This document shows, piece after piece, positions 44,332 through 57,140 of a DNA stretch of 64,000 nt. This DNA comes from Serripes groenlandicus. Its lineage: Eukaryota; Mollusca; Bivalvia; Cardiida; Cardiidae. Within the stretch, counting starts at the first letter, position 1, and each line of letters begins with the position of its first letter. The translations under genes were made by a program, and so were the position numbers. The stretch is taken from NCBI GenBank assembly GCA_031761405.1, contig JASEVX010000008.1, forward strand, positions 41,395,175 through 41,459,174, read 5' to 3'. The notes beneath the pieces were generated by a model. That model worked only from the letters and a program-made list of their open reading frames with translations. It had not been told where the DNA came from and made no database searches.

Positions 44332-47300
44332 TTAAAGCTGCATTGCCTTAATTTCCCGATCCATTTGGCACAGGGTACAGAAATAACAAAAGGCCAACGC
44401 ACAGTAATCTTTACAGATAGATCCCTGAAAAAGAAAAAAAGTGAGATGTAATAAAACGTATAGACATGTTAAAAGAAAGATGTCTGAAAATGGAAAGCAA
44501 GTGAAAACAAGCGAGCTTTCAGGAACAAAAACGTATGACACAACCCTGAAACTAGAAAAACAAGTGACCTTTATGTCAATGACTATTACCAATACGTATT
44601 CAACATTATATTAATTATATCACGGTGACAGTTCTCTTATTGATGAAACCAGTACTAGGCTAGGAAATGTGTTGTTCCCAAGGGTACTCCCACCATGACC
44701 GCCGCGTATGGGGATCGAACCTAGGACACCCGTTTGGTTCAAAATCCCAAGCGCTAACCACTCGACCACATACACACAGACATACCGACAGACATACATA
44801 CACACGGAAGGACAGACAGACATAAATAAAGACACACATAGAGAGACACATACGTATAGACTGACATACAGAACCAGAGAGACATGCAAAAACATGCAGA
44901 GTGACTCACCTGTATACCCCCAAGGGTACGCAATCTAGTACGAAGAGTAACCAGACTTCCGGGTACAAAGGAAGTGACGCAGATGTTCTCGTTTAGTTTG
45001 GCCGAGATTTCCATAATAGTACACTGTGCGCAACACCAAGTCTTCATACCTGTAACGACACCATATTGTGGCCCACTCGGCTAATTACAAAATTAACCTT
45101 TACCCAAATGCATACGCATTTTGACGGGTTCGAATCAGATGTCATTTAAAAACATTGTAGCAAACAGAGAAGTTGATCACCATGACCAATTTCTATTTTA
45201 CCTCAATGTTTCCAACAGTATTCAGTAATCTATAATTTCAATTATTCCGATTTTTCCATATTTTAGCCAAAATGTTTTTCAAGTCGTCTTCTGCAGATTT
45301 GTCGTATGTGTGAACGGTTTAAACCGCGGATATAATACGGCGACACGTTTTGCTACAGTTGCAAATGTTGTGCGGAATTCACAAAAACACTGGCTTAATT
45401 CGCAATTGCACTACCGTAATTTTAGTTAGAGTGTATTCTGAATGATTGTTCTTCATCTGTGTTGTTTATGGATGATGCTGTGAAACCGCGTCTTATGCTA
45501 CTAAACCAAAGAACAACTACTAATAAGTTTTATTAAATCTTGATGGCATCCGAGGTCATACCCGAGTTTACGAGTTACGATGAAGGGTTCCGTAAATGCG
45601 TGAGGTAAATCAACGTGTGGTTTCTTTAAAACCTTGATGGCATCCAAGGTCTTAACCGAGTTAACGAGTTACGTTGAAGGGTTCCGAAAATGCGTGAGGT
45701 AAATCAACGTGTGGTTTCTTTAAATGCCATCAAGGTCTTAACCGAGCTTACGAGTTACGATGAAGGGTTCCGAAAATGCGTGAGGTAAATCAACGTGTGG
45801 TTTCTTTAAAACCTTGTTGGCATCCAAGGTCTTACCCGAGCTTACGAGTTACGATGAAGGGTTCCGAATATGCTTGAGGTAAATCAACGTGTGGTTTCTT
45901 TTAAACCTTGATAGCATCCAAAGTCTTAACCGAGTTTACGAGTTACGATGAAGGGTTCCGAATATGCGTGAGGTAAATCAACGTGTGGTTTCTTTAAAAC
46001 CGTGATGGCATCCAAGGTCTTAACCGAGCTTACGAGTTACGATGAAGGGTTCCGAATATGCGTGAGGTGAATCAACGTGTGGTTTCTTTTAAACCTTGAT
46101 GGCATCCAAGGTCTTAACCGAGCTTACGAGCTAACGAGTTTTAAACAAAAAGTTAAGATTATTAGTGAGGTGAATCAACGTGTGGTTTCTTTTAACCTTG
46201 ATGGCCTCCTATGTCTAAACCGAGTTTACGAGTTACGATGTAGGGTTCCAAATATTCGTGAGGTGAATCAACGTGTGGTTTCTTTTAAACCTTGATGGCA
46301 ACCGAGATCTTAACCGAGCTTACGAGTTTTAACCAAAAAGTTCCGATTATTAGTGAGGTGTTTTTTTAACCTTGATCGCATCCGAGTTTCAGCCGAAATG
46401 TTTAGATTATGCGCGAGGTGAATCAACGTGTGGTTTCTTTTAAACCTTAATGGCATCCGATGTCTTAACCGAGTTTACGACTACAGTCGGAGAGTTCCGA
46501 GTATTTGTGATGTTAATCGACGTGTGGTTTCTTTTAAACCTTGACGGCATCCGATGTCTTAACCGAGTTTACGAGTTCAGTCGGAGAATTCAGATTATGC
46601 GCGGGTGAATTGACATGTGGTTTCTTTTAAACCTTAATGACATCCGATGTCTTAACCAAGTTTTCGAGTTCAGTCGGAGAATTCTGATACTGCGTGTATT
46701 GATTCGACGTGTGGTTTCTTTTAAACTTTGATGGCTTCCGAAGTCTTAACAGAGCTTACGAGTTTTACACAAAAAGGTCCGATTATGAGCGCGGTGAATC
46801 AACGTGTAGTTTCTTTTCAATTGACGTATTGCATTATGAAACAGGCTTTTCAAACAGTAACTGACAGTAGCGGACCGTCGGTGAATATATTTTAGATAAG
46901 ATCAAATTAATCAAACTAAGCCCTACTAAAAGCTTACTTGGCATAGGTCCGAAATATGATATTCCACTAACACCCTCCGACATTATCAATGTCTATAAAG
47001 TCCAGATGTTCAGTCTCTATGCCGCCGTGATATGACTGAAACATTGTTGAAAACGGCGTTAAGCCCAATCAATCAATCAATCAATCCAGTCTCTGTAGCT
47101 AATCAAAAATAATTACAATAATTATCTGCCTTTATTTTTGACGTTGCATGGTGTTATACAAGAGCTATACAGTGTCATTTTAAATAGATTAACATTCTAC
47201 TTACAACCTCCGACATCCTCAGTGCAACCAAGCAGTCCACTCGTCCAGTCTCTATGGTCATAAACACCCAAGACTAGCCTGTTTTCGGCGGCAGGTTACT

Positions 47301-47418
47301 GGTTGACCACAACAACATTGGTGGTGCTCTGCTGTTGATGAATGGGTGCCTGATAAGGTGGCTGAGGCATTGGTTGCCCGTATTGGGGTGGCTGCATACC
47401 GTCTGGGTGAACACTCAT
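44332..47418 (-). pseudogene. PLAC8-like gene, locus 4, with one premature stop in exon 1
   Basis: Duplicate of locus 1. Exon 1 is 47418-47205, exon 2 45049-44910, exon 3 44424-44332. Splice sites and phases are preserved and exons 2 and 3 are fully open (CMKTWCCAQC, LRTRLRTLGGIQ, GSICKDYC, CQMDREI). Exon 1 is 27 nt longer than in locus 1 through an extra Gln/Pro segment (PQYGQPMPQPPY). Codon 41 is TAA (47298-47296) where locus 1 has CAA for Gln, so the protein would stop before the domain. Exon 2 differs from locus 1 by three silent changes and one Met to Ile change. With a single lesion, this could be a very young pseudogene, a segregating null allele or a base-call error. Confidence 0.75.
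45535..46830. repeat. Minisatellite in intron 1 of locus 4
   Basis: Same unit as 1955-3290 but locally re-homogenised: most units here read GAAGGGTTCCGAAAATGCG and GTGAGGTAAATCAACGTGTG, variants rare in block A. Confidence 0.9.
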
Positions 47419-47639
47419 TGTATTTTCCTCTTCTGTTGTAAACCTGCAGTACGTTTATACATGATGATATTGTTCCGTTAGGTAACGATATCGATTCAAC
47501 AAACTATTTGCTATTTTCTTACTGAAAAAAGTGGTTTGGTCCCCTGTTACCAAAGCATTTTTGTTTGTTTGTTGGGGTTTTACGCCGCTTTCAACACTTG
47601 TTTGCAGTTTTATTATGGCGATAGTGTGTCTGGTGTCTA

Positions 47640-48112
47640 TCATCTCGTGTTGGTGTGTTAGAGTTCAAACAGCAGGGCGACAACACAATAAAACGACAAA
47701 TGATCTACTCGAAACGATGCATCAGAATTATGTCGTTCTGGCATGTTGGCTGCTCGCCGACACGACGCATACGGCATACGGAATACGCCAGTACACCAGC
47801 ACGTAAGCAACCCATTATGACAACATGGTGAGCGATTTCGACAATAAAATTCGTGGTTCCGAAATGTTGGCGTTATTGTGCCTAACCAACACGACACCTC
47901 ACCAAGTATCATGTGTCGTATTGGCAACACTGCCAAAACGCAAAAGCCATATATGACGTTTTGGCAGCAATTGACGCATTTGCGTGCTGGTTTATTGTCG
48001 ACACAGAGCGTCAGCGACTATTTTCTTAATAATCTTGACGAAAACCCCACCAACATGCCAAATGACGCGTGTATTGTGTTGGCACTTTGTATGTTCACCG
48101 AAGCAAGATAGT
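47640..48112. mobile_element. TIR element, block B copy
   Basis: Simpler version of 4073-4924: ATCTCGTGTTGGTGTGTTAG at the left, TTCACCGAAGCAAGATAG at the right, without the nested MITE or internal duplication. Confidence 0.6.
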
Positions 48113-48379
48113 AGAAAACAGCCGCAATAAAGTTGCACTAAGTCAAAACCGTTTCCAGATTTCAGTAGAAAGCTAAATTTCTCTTGACAAATTTTGACGA
48201 GGAGCAAAAAAAAAAAAAGACATTTTAAAAGGACTAGATTTATTCTTTCAAGTGTAGAACCAATCGATTGTTTATCTAAAATAACTGCATTAAAGTATAC
48301 TCCTGTTGCAATTAAGATAATAATACTTGTGAGGGAGTAATATTGTTTAGTCATATGCATTTATGTGATTTATTTGCAT

Positions 48380-50700
48380 GATGTTTAGCGCCGCTTTCAA
48401 TATTATTCAGTTATATTACGGCGTTTCCTGGGTAAGTTACCAGTTCTACTGGTCCATTTATCCTGACAGTAGCGGGTCAGACTTAATAAGAACTCCACAG
48501 CCCTTTGTGCCAAAGAAGGAATTACGGGATCGAAACCATATATGCTGAGAAGTACGACAAGAAGTCGACGTTGAAAAAAGTATTACATTTTTTCTATTTA
48601 TTTTTTTTAAACATCAACTAAATGGAAATTGAGAATCTCTATGAAAACTCAAGAAAGTAAACCGCTATATGTATTCATATGTCTAAAAAGTTAATGGAAA
48701 TTGAGTCCCTTCAAAAGGACGCAAAGTTAATATCTTTAATCATTAATTAAAATTTAAAGTCAATAGTAATTGAAAATAATACAAAATATCTATATATATT
48801 TAATTTACCACGGTTCGAATATCGTGATGAGCGGGTTCTGCCTTTGACATTTTTGTGTTGAACTGAAACGCGCAAAATAAATATCTACATGTATATATAT
48901 TTATCTATCTACCTTAATGGTCAATGGAAATAAAGTATATTTTATAGACGAACATTCAATCACTTTGTCTCTCCGCACAATTTAGAATAACGTCCAAATA
49001 TGATTACAACAAAGTAGATTAGGTGAGTGAGTTGCACACACTTTAATCTCTCTAAGATAATCGTTAAATCTATCACCTAACTCCATATAGCTGTAACAGC
49101 GTCTTCTTTTGAGATTTTACTGAGTCTTTTTGGAATAAGATATAACGAAACTGTGCAACAGAAGGCATTTATTTGCTAAGGCTATACTTGTTAAGCTTCA
49201 GCATCACTACCAAGAATATAAGGTACATGTGTAACCGCCGCAAGCTTACGCACCTGTAGCAGACGTCCTTGTTTAAACACCTTTTAGAAAAAGAAGAAAT
49301 TTGGTCAGAATATGCATCTTACAACTGTTTTCAATAATAAGTCTTCCATTTATTGAGATGGTCCTTAATTTTGCAAGAAAATTTGTAAAATCGTCTGCTG
49401 AAGATGTGTTGTAAATAAAAAAGAGTAATTAATGAATGCGTTTAACCCATCACTTCACATAGACGACATTTGACACCTGCCATTGAACATGACTTTGAAA
49501 ACATTGCAATAAAAGGTGAAATTGCTCAAAACGAGCAATTTCACCTGTTATTTCAATATTTAAAACTCTATATCAATATAAATCTTTCAGTTGTCTATAT
49601 TGTTGAAATTGTTCGTCTGATGATTGTAAAGCAGACGACATTTAAAAAGTCATCTGAAGTAATGGTTTAAAGGTTCGAAATGTGGATTACCTTGACCACT
49701 ATCCAAACATGTTCAGAATGTTACTGAGGTAAACAACATTAACCCTTCTTCTTCTTGTAGACGCTTTCTGGCTCATATGCAGCAGACGACATTGTGACAA
49801 AATTGACAACTATGACTATTTAGCTTGGTTTTACCAAGTCCCATCAAGTCATTATTCACTAAACGCACGGAATAAACAGAACGAATATGTGTTCGGATGT
49901 TTTCATTACTGAACACAAAAAGAGCTATTATAACTAGTTGCATACTATATGTAAAGCTCACTAAAATAAGACTATAATACTTCACCGTACGCCTATCGGA
50001 TCTGACGACATCGCATAAAATGTCGTCTCGAATTGACCCTATATATTTGAATATTCTATACTATCGTACCACTCGACAATCACCGCTTCCATATCTAGTT
50101 TTTGTATATGGGTTATGTCCCTTGCTGATACCTAGCGATTTTGTAGGCTTCGATTTGAATGGCTGACGCAAAGGTCAATCCGGGACGACCATTAATTTGT
50201 TTTGTTTTTCATGCTTTGTGCCGCTCTCAACAATGTTTCCGTTATATCATTGCGTTTCCTAGTACTGCTGGTCTCTTGTAAGTCAGTCGCAATTTTTAAC
50301 CCTGAAATGTTGAGCATCAAGGAGGTAAAGCCATTACTAGGCCTTATATTTGGTATGACTCGGCCGTAGTATCCATGCGTAATCATTAGTATTCCTAAAC
50401 TACCACAATGCAATACAATAACTGGCATAACAAGGTCTGATCGTTATCAAATATGCCGGTCAATAGAGAAACGTACACGTTTGTCTTTATGAAAAGTGTA
50501 AATCGAGATTAGCCTGATTATCCGCACAGTCTGAACTACTATACACTGTTTACATATTATTAACGTAAGAAACGTTTTAAACTTCTGTCAAATAGTATAG
50601 AATGTTATACCAACGGATCAGATGTACAGGCTGATTTGATCTCACACTGTTTTGATAAGTCAACGTGTACCTTTACACCAATGAACGGGCTCTAATGGAA
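48380..50700. other. Block B spacer with reversed SINEs and hairpin MITEs
   Basis: Collinear with 5170-8168: reversed SINE 48380-48540, AT-rich repeat 48610-48950, hairpin MITEs 49255-49670, reversed SINE 50205-50390. The palindromic insertion is absent. No gene seen. Confidence 0.6.
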
Positions 50701-50703
50701 ATA

Positions 50704-51530
50704 AGCTGCGTCTGGTCATTTCGAGCTTCGTCTTGTATTTTCGAACTTCGTCTGGTATTTCAGAGCTTCGTCTGGTAGTTTAGAGCTTCGTCTTGTATTT
50801 TAAAGCTTCGCCTGTTATTTTCGAGCTTTGTCTGGTATTTTCGAGCTTCGTCTGGTATTTTTGAGTTTCGTCTTGTAATTGAAAGCTTCGTCTGTTTTTC
50901 GAGCTTCGTGTGGTATTTTCGATCTCTGTCTGGTATGTTAGAGCTTTGTCTGGTATTTTAGAACTTCGTCTGGTAGTTAAGAGCTTCGTTTGGTATTCTA
51001 GAACTTCGTCTGGTATTTTACAGCTTTGTTCTGGTACTTTAGAGCTTCGTCTGGTAGTTTAGAGCTTCGTCTGGTATTTAAGTGCTTCGTCTGGTAGTTT
51101 ACAGCTTCGTCTAGTATTATAAAGCTTCATCTGGTAATTTAGAGCTTAATCTGGTATTTTAGAGCTTCGTCTGGTATTTTACAGCTTTGTCTGGTACTTA
51201 ACAACTTCGTCTGGTATTTTAGAGCGTCGTCTGGTATTTTACAGCTTCGTCTGATACTTTAGAGCTTTGTCATGTAGTTTAGAGCTTCGTTTTAAATTTA
51301 AAGCTTCGTCTATTATTTAAGAGCTTCATTTTGTATTTTAGGGCTTTGTTTGTTATTTTAGAGCTTCGTCTGGTATTTTAGAGCTTCGGCTAGTATTTAA
51401 GAGCTTCATCTTGTATTGTAGAGCTTTGTTTGGTATTTTAGAGCTGCATCTTGTATTTTAGAGCTTTGTCTGGTATTTTAGAGCTGCATCTTGTATTTTA
51501 GAGCTTCATCTGGTATTTTAAAGCTTCATA
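50704..51530. repeat. 20-bp minisatellite, block B
   Basis: About 42 units of the GAGCTTCGTCTGGTATTTTA type. The order of variants differs from block A (TTACAGC and TTGTTCTGG variants only here). Confidence 0.92.
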
Positions 51531-51539
51531 TGGCAATAA

Positions 51540-52355
51540 GGAGGTGCATCCTGGCACCCCGAAATCGATCCCTAGTCGCGGCTGCCTTGGATCAGTGTTC
51601 TATGGCAAGGCCAATTTCCTAGCCAAGTACTGATTTGTTTAACTAGGGATGAAGCATATGTAAACTGTCGCCGTGATATAATTGAAATAATGTTGAAAAC
51701 CAGCGTAACACCACCCGAACCCCAACAAACAAGACATGTCTAGTTTCGGGTATGAATAACCTTTTTATTTTATTCTTTTTTTTACCACGAAAGATCTATA
51801 ACTATATATGTGAGCCGTCCCGCGAGAAAACCAACATTGTGGACTTTGCGTAAAGTATCGAACCGGATCAGCATAAGCATGTCGCGCAAGCTAAACTGGA
51901 CAGACGCTTTCCGCCTCTTGGGGATTTCCTGTTTAAGGAATCGTTACTTTATACCTCTATCCCCCTGAGACGGAATGTGTAAGCCTGGATCAGTCTGCGC
52001 GGACTACGCGGACTGCGCAGGCTGATCCGGATCGATACATTACGCAGAGGCCATAATGTTGGTTTTCTCGCGGGAAGGCTCATATCTATAAATTCAAAAT
52101 GCAAATTTTAGTCCTGACAGCCCTTCTTCAAGATCTAAAATTTAACTTATCGTATAAGCAAGTGTGGTATAAAATAATTTATGTATATTTATTATTATTT
52201 TCCGTACGTCAGGGATGCGGGGTTAGCATAACGACTGATTGATGTCAGGATATAATATTATGTACCTGAAGTACTGGTAACTTACCAAGGAAACGTTGTG
52301 ATATAACTGAATATTTGTTGAAAGCGTTGTAAAACACCAAACAATCAATCAATCC
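51540..52355 (+). mobile_element. SINE, TIR MITE and SINE in series
   Basis: SINE 51540-51730, GAGCCGT MITE 51812-52081 (ends GAGCCGTCCCGCGAGAAAAC and GTTTTCTCGCGGGAAGGCT) and SINE 52200-52355, in the same order as 9200-9992. Confidence 0.8.
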
Positions 52356-52774
52356 AAATATAAAATGGTCATGCAAAAAACACGAATTGAATATTATCAT
52401 CGTCTAGTCAATCGTTGGTAAAATCGATATATATAAACCAAAGTGCGCTGTGTAAGTTGATTGATTCGGGTTGAACACGGTTTTCAACAATTTTTCATAT
52501 CACTACGGCCCGATCACCTACTTAACGTTTCCTTGTATTCTCACACCAGTACCCCATACAACATACTCTCCAAGCAACTGGCTGCTTTTCCACATAGACT
52601 TTTAGCCATTTGGTGCGCGCTCTATAAGATTCGACGGTTTACAAATATGTTAAGTTTACTTTGGTTAAAAGGGTTGCACCGATAAAAACAATGTGTTTTT
52701 TACAGTGTATTTAAATCGGCGATCAACGACTCATATATATCCCACAATGAATAGATTTATAAAACATTTAATTT

Positions 52775-52990
52775 GGTTAACCCTTAACCACATACAGCAA
52801 ATTTTCAGTAGACGTCTTTGAAAACATCCAGACGAAAATAGGAACAAATCTCTATAAATGAAGGGATCATTTTTTATAGAGTTGAAAAAATTGTTGAAAA
52901 CGGGGGAATTTGAGAAATGCTTTTTTTTTGCCACAATGTTTTCAAAGGTCATCTGCTGCAATGCGTCAGAAGTTAAAGGGTTAAATACTT
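52775..52990. mobile_element. Hairpin MITE
   Basis: CCCTTAACCACATACAGC, GTAGACGTCTTTGAAAACA and, at the right, AAAGGTCATCTGCTGCAATG and GTTAAAGGGTTAA. Better preserved than the block A copy near 10430. Confidence 0.7.
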
Positions 52991-53409
52991 GGAAGAACCT
53001 CAACGTAACGTGTGTCTTATGTTTCATAGAATTCGTACTATCGGTTTGACTTACGGTATGTAAACCCTTTCCAATATACAACTAAACAGCTACGGACGAC
53101 ATAATTGAAAACATAAAAAACACATGGATGGAATTTTGTCTCAATTAAAGTTTGATGATAAGAAAGGAGGAATGTTCATACTGAGAAATTTCCATAAAGA
53201 TCGTTATCTCGTGGAACGGCTCATATAATGTATGCGTACTTTGAGTGTGTAAGATTATCTAGATCTCTTTAACTCGGATTCTTTCAGACTGAACAATTGT
53301 GCAGAATGGTTCATGTCATTCAGTGTGACAGATTATACATCAGTAATCGGTGTACTATATTAAATTACTTTGTCTTCTTCAGCGGACGACGGAAAGCGAC
53401 ACCTTTTTT

Positions 53410-53830
53410 TTTAACCGCATGTTTTCCACTTCTTCTCCTTTTACGCATCGTTTCCATTTTGGTCTCCTTTTACCACATTGTTTCCATATCTGGTCTTCTT
53501 TTACCGCAGTGTTTCAATTTTGTCTGCTTTTACCACATTGTTTCCATTTCTTGTCTTCTTTTAACGCAATGTTTCCATTTTGGTCTTCTTTTACCGCATT
53601 GCTCCCATTTCTCGTCTTCTTTTACCACATTGTTTCCATTTTGGTCTTCTTTTACCGCATTGTTTCTATTTTGGTCTTCATTTACCGCATTGTTTCCATT
53701 TAGGTCTTCTTTTACCGCATTGTTTCCATTTTGATCTTCTTTTACCGCATTGTTTCTATTTTTGAATTTCTTTTACTGCATCGTTTCTATTTTTGGATTT
53801 CTTTTACCGCATTGTTTCCACTTCTGTTCT
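53410..53830. repeat. 31-bp minisatellite, block B
   Basis: About 13 units of TTCCATTTTGGTCTTCTTTT plus ACCGCATTGT. Confidence 0.9.
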
Positions 53831-54037
53831 TTAGGTATAAGCATTAAAAGGGACTTTCCATACGTTTAGAGAAATGTTTTCAAAGTAATAGTTGTAAGAC
53901 TTAAAGTGCGAATTTGTAAAAAACAAGTTGGTTCATTTTCAGGGATTGTCTATGTTTTCAAGGTCGTTTGTTGCAGATTTAATGTAGAACCTAGATTTAA
54001 CGTAAAACAAGTAGGACTACAGCTAGGAGGAAACCGA

Positions 54038-54250
54038 TGTGGTCGAGTGGTTAGCGTCGGGGATTTCGAAACCGGGTGTACCGGGTTCGATCCCCAGTCG
54101 CGGCACTACGGTCATGGTGGAGTGCCCTTGGGCAAGGCACATTTTCTAGCCTAGTACTGGTTTGTTTACCCAGGGATCATGAATAATTAAATTTAATTGC
54201 GCGCTAAATGACCTTAGCTGTCGATGTGCCATAAAACAATATACATTCAT
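54038..54250 (+). mobile_element. tRNA-headed SINE specific to block B
   Basis: GATGTGGTCGAGTGGTTAGC head (Ser/Leu-tRNA-like), B box GGGTTCGATCCCC, body GGGCAAGGCACATTTTCTAG and CCAGGGATCATGAATAAT, with an unusual tail TAGCTGTCGATGTGCCATAA. Confidence 0.8.
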
Positions 54251-54371
54251 TCATTACTAAAGTTAGGTCTTATACTAAGATTTAATCACGTGCAGTATAT
54301 ACAATGTATTGGTTAATACGCGTCGAAAATAAATAGTATCAGCACATTGTATTATATATAAATAAAATAAA

Positions 54372-54620
54372 CCGCTTCGGTGAGGTAGTGGTAGAGTACC
54401 CGCCTCGGGTGCGGGAGATCGATACCCAGATAGCCGGGTCAATAAAATCTGTAAAAATGGTATAACTGGCTGCCGTCCATCGGCGCTCAGGATTGCGGAG
54501 TTCGCATTACGACTGACCGACTAGTGCCAGGATAAATTGACCAGTAGTACTGGTAACTTACACAGGAAACACCGTGATATAAATGAATTTTTTTTTTAAA
54601 ACGGCGTTAAACACGAAACA
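54372..54620 (+). mobile_element. SINE with single A-box unit (unexpanded counterpart of 11682-12245)
   Basis: CGGTGAGGTAGTGGTAGAGT once, CGGGTGCGGGAGATCGATAC (8 bp lost at the B box), body and GGCGTTAAACACG tail as in block A. Confidence 0.88.
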
Positions 54621-54860
54621 CATATATAAAAGAAATCACAGATATTGTCAACAGAACAACTTGATTAAATAAATTTGGTGGAGTGATCTTATGTAATGCA
54701 TATTCCCTAGCCGTGTACTGATTTGTTTACCCAGGGAGCATGCATAAGTGAACTGTCGCCGTGATATAACTGAAATAATGTTGAAAACGGCGTAAAACCC
54801 GAACAAGACAAACAAACACATTTTAAAAGATCGTTTATTAAACCTTGACTAAAATATATA

Positions 54861-55405
54861 TATTTAACACATAACTTGCACTCCAGGAGTGACATAAAGC
54901 AGTGACATAAATATCATATGTAACTAGTTACATAAATAGCCGACTCACAGCCCGTATGTGACGTCACTCCAGTGTGACGTCACTTTCAATGACAGCATAT
55001 TGTTTACAATTGTTCTGAATTTCGGCATTTATTAAAAATATTGTTTAAAGAGATTAAATCTCGATAAATGAAACGTTATAAGAGCATTGTTGCTAATTTT
55101 GTATAAAATCAAAAGGTTATCGATAGGGACTACATTTTACAGTGGACGTATGCATTAGTACTTCGGGGTGAACTTCGGTCACTGTTTATATGAGGACGAA
55201 GAAAGATCGATTTAAAGATTGAAAACAATCTTTTTATGGTGTTATGTGATAAATAGAATCTTACATTCGTGCTTATTTGATATTGTTTTTATGAAACTCG
55301 TCGACTGAAACGAATATGACGCTCGGCAGAGCCTCGCGTCATATTATTTCAGTCGACTCGTTTCATAAAAACAATATCAAATAAGCACTCATGTAAGATC
55401 CTCTA
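54861..55405. mobile_element. Block B-specific insertion ending in a palindrome
   Basis: Inserted between AAAATATATA and CTATTTAGACTGCTTG, which are adjacent in block A (about 12490). Its right part (55255-55405) is a palindrome with arms of about 70 bp (TGATATTGTTTTTATGAAAC / GTTTCATAAAAACAATATCA) around CTCGGCAGAGCCTCG. No coding capacity. Confidence 0.75.
54959..54982. promoter_or_regulatory. Two CRE-type palindromes TGACGTCA
   Basis: TGACGTCA at 54959-54966 and again at 54975-54982, inside the block B insertion. They match the consensus bound by CREB/ATF factors; no function is shown. Confidence 0.35.
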
Positions 55406-55482
55406 TTTAGACTGCTTGTTAAAGGGACCGTGTGATCACATTTAAACCCTTCTCCACAGTCAATAGCAGACGACTTTTCATC

Positions 55483-55697
55483 TTAACTCTTTCAGCGCCA
55501 AAGGCAATATTGAGCTTTTTGCAAACAATACTGATTCAGGTGAGTCAGCTCGTAACGAGCTGTGTCACCTGAAATCAGCATTGTTTGCCTTGAAGTTATC
55601 CAAATAATCCAAAACTCTTATAACATGTGAAATAGAAACGCCCGAATTTGAACATGGAAGAGTCTACTTTAAACAATTCGTCGCTGAAAGAGTTAAC
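55483..55697. mobile_element. Hairpin MITE of the TAACTCTTTCAGCGCC family
   Basis: Both termini intact: TTAACTCTTTCAGCGCCAAA and TTCGTCGCTGAAAGAGTTAA; core CAGCTCGTAACGAGCTG. Opposite in orientation to the copy at 36038 and inserted into another hairpin MITE. Confidence 0.88.
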
Positions 55698-55937
55698 ACA
55701 TTAATTTATCCTGTCATTCAAACTGTGGCCGAGCGGTAAGCGAGGAGGACTTTGAAACGGGTGTTGTTCCTTGTTCTATTCCTGCTCATGGCTGTTATGG
55801 CGTATTTACTTGGGCAAAATATTTTTCATCCAAAGAATCATAATCTGACCCCTAGTTGAGTAGTAGACACTTAAAAGATTTCCAGAAACCAGACCTCTGG
55901 ATTGACAATTTAGCGTGTTAACTAATAGACACCGGAG

Positions 55938-55939
55938 TT

Positions 55940-56013
<74 letters not shown>

Positions 56014-56114
56014 GTTGTTGTTTGGAGTTTAACGCCGCTTTCAACAGCTTTGGTCATATCACGGCGGTCAGTGCACCTACCCATGTTTTCCTGGCTTTCC
56101 CACACCAGTACTTA

Positions 56115-56164
<50 letters not shown>

Positions 56165-56195
56165 GGGTGGTGTGTGTGGGGGGGGGGGGGGGGGG
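55938..56195. repeat. (GT)n tracts flanking a reversed SINE fragment, then poly-G
   Basis: (GT)n at 55938-56030. A reversed SINE tail follows at 56020-56112 (GGAGTTTAACGCCGCTTTCA, CACCAGTACTTACAC), then (GT)n at 56116-56163 and a run of about 19 G ending near 56197. Confidence 0.9.
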
Positions 56196-56199
56196 GGCA

Positions 56200-57140
56200 T
56201 ACTTCTTTGCTTTCTTTTGAAAATAGTATGGCAAAATGAGCAATTGCTCATCATGAGCTCTCTCTGCTTCTGTATTCTTTTTTTTAAGTTGTATACTTGG
56301 CATGCGTCAAAATATGTCTGCAGGTTAAAAAGGGTTAATTGATTTTACACAAATGCATGCTTATTCTATACATTACAATTGACAATGGTTATCGATATTG
56401 TCATCTACCTCCCTTGCAGACGGTATTTGACACCGGAGTGCACATACCTGTAGCAGTAAACACTTACAAACAGTGTTGAGAAAAGGGAAATAAAATAAGT
56501 TCACAATAACATATATTACACTTGATAACGATCGAAGACAAACATAGGTCATTGATTTGCGATTTATATAAACATTCTCAATTATTTGGATAAAGACATA
56601 AGTTGTGGTATACGCTGCTTTTAACATTTGTTCAGTTATATCACGACCATTCCTTGGTAAGTAAACAGTACTTTCTGGTCCTATACTATTGTGAGATTAT
56701 CTCTTTATCGTGTGTTTTGTGAATACATACAAATATGCCGTTCCATGAGAACACCAACATTGTGGACTCTCCGTAACGTATCGACCAAGATCAGCCTGCG
56801 CAGTCCGCGCAGGCTAATCCGGGTCGATACATTCCGTGTCAGATTCCATACTGTTGGCTATCTCGTGGAACGGCTCAAATGTATAACCTAGTACATACAT
56901 TCAGGAAAGTTTTTTTGTTGTGCACTTTTATCTGTACAATTTCAGTTATCCATATAATAAAACAATCGTTAAAGTAACTCTTACTGTTACATTTAGATGA
57001 TAATTAATCATTTCCCATATGTAGATGCTTTCTGACGCCTCTGCAGCAGACGGCTTTTGAAAACATTGCGGTAAGAGGAGAACTCATGATGAGCATTTTG
57101 GCAAACAATTTAAAAAGGTAACTGTTTCAATGTGCATTCC
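56200..57140. other. Block B spacer upstream of locus 5
   Basis: Hairpin MITE part 56200-56340; spacer homologous to 12770-13045, and inverted to 20560; internally deleted GAGCCGT MITE 56737-56876; partial hairpin 57005-57140. Confidence 0.6.
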
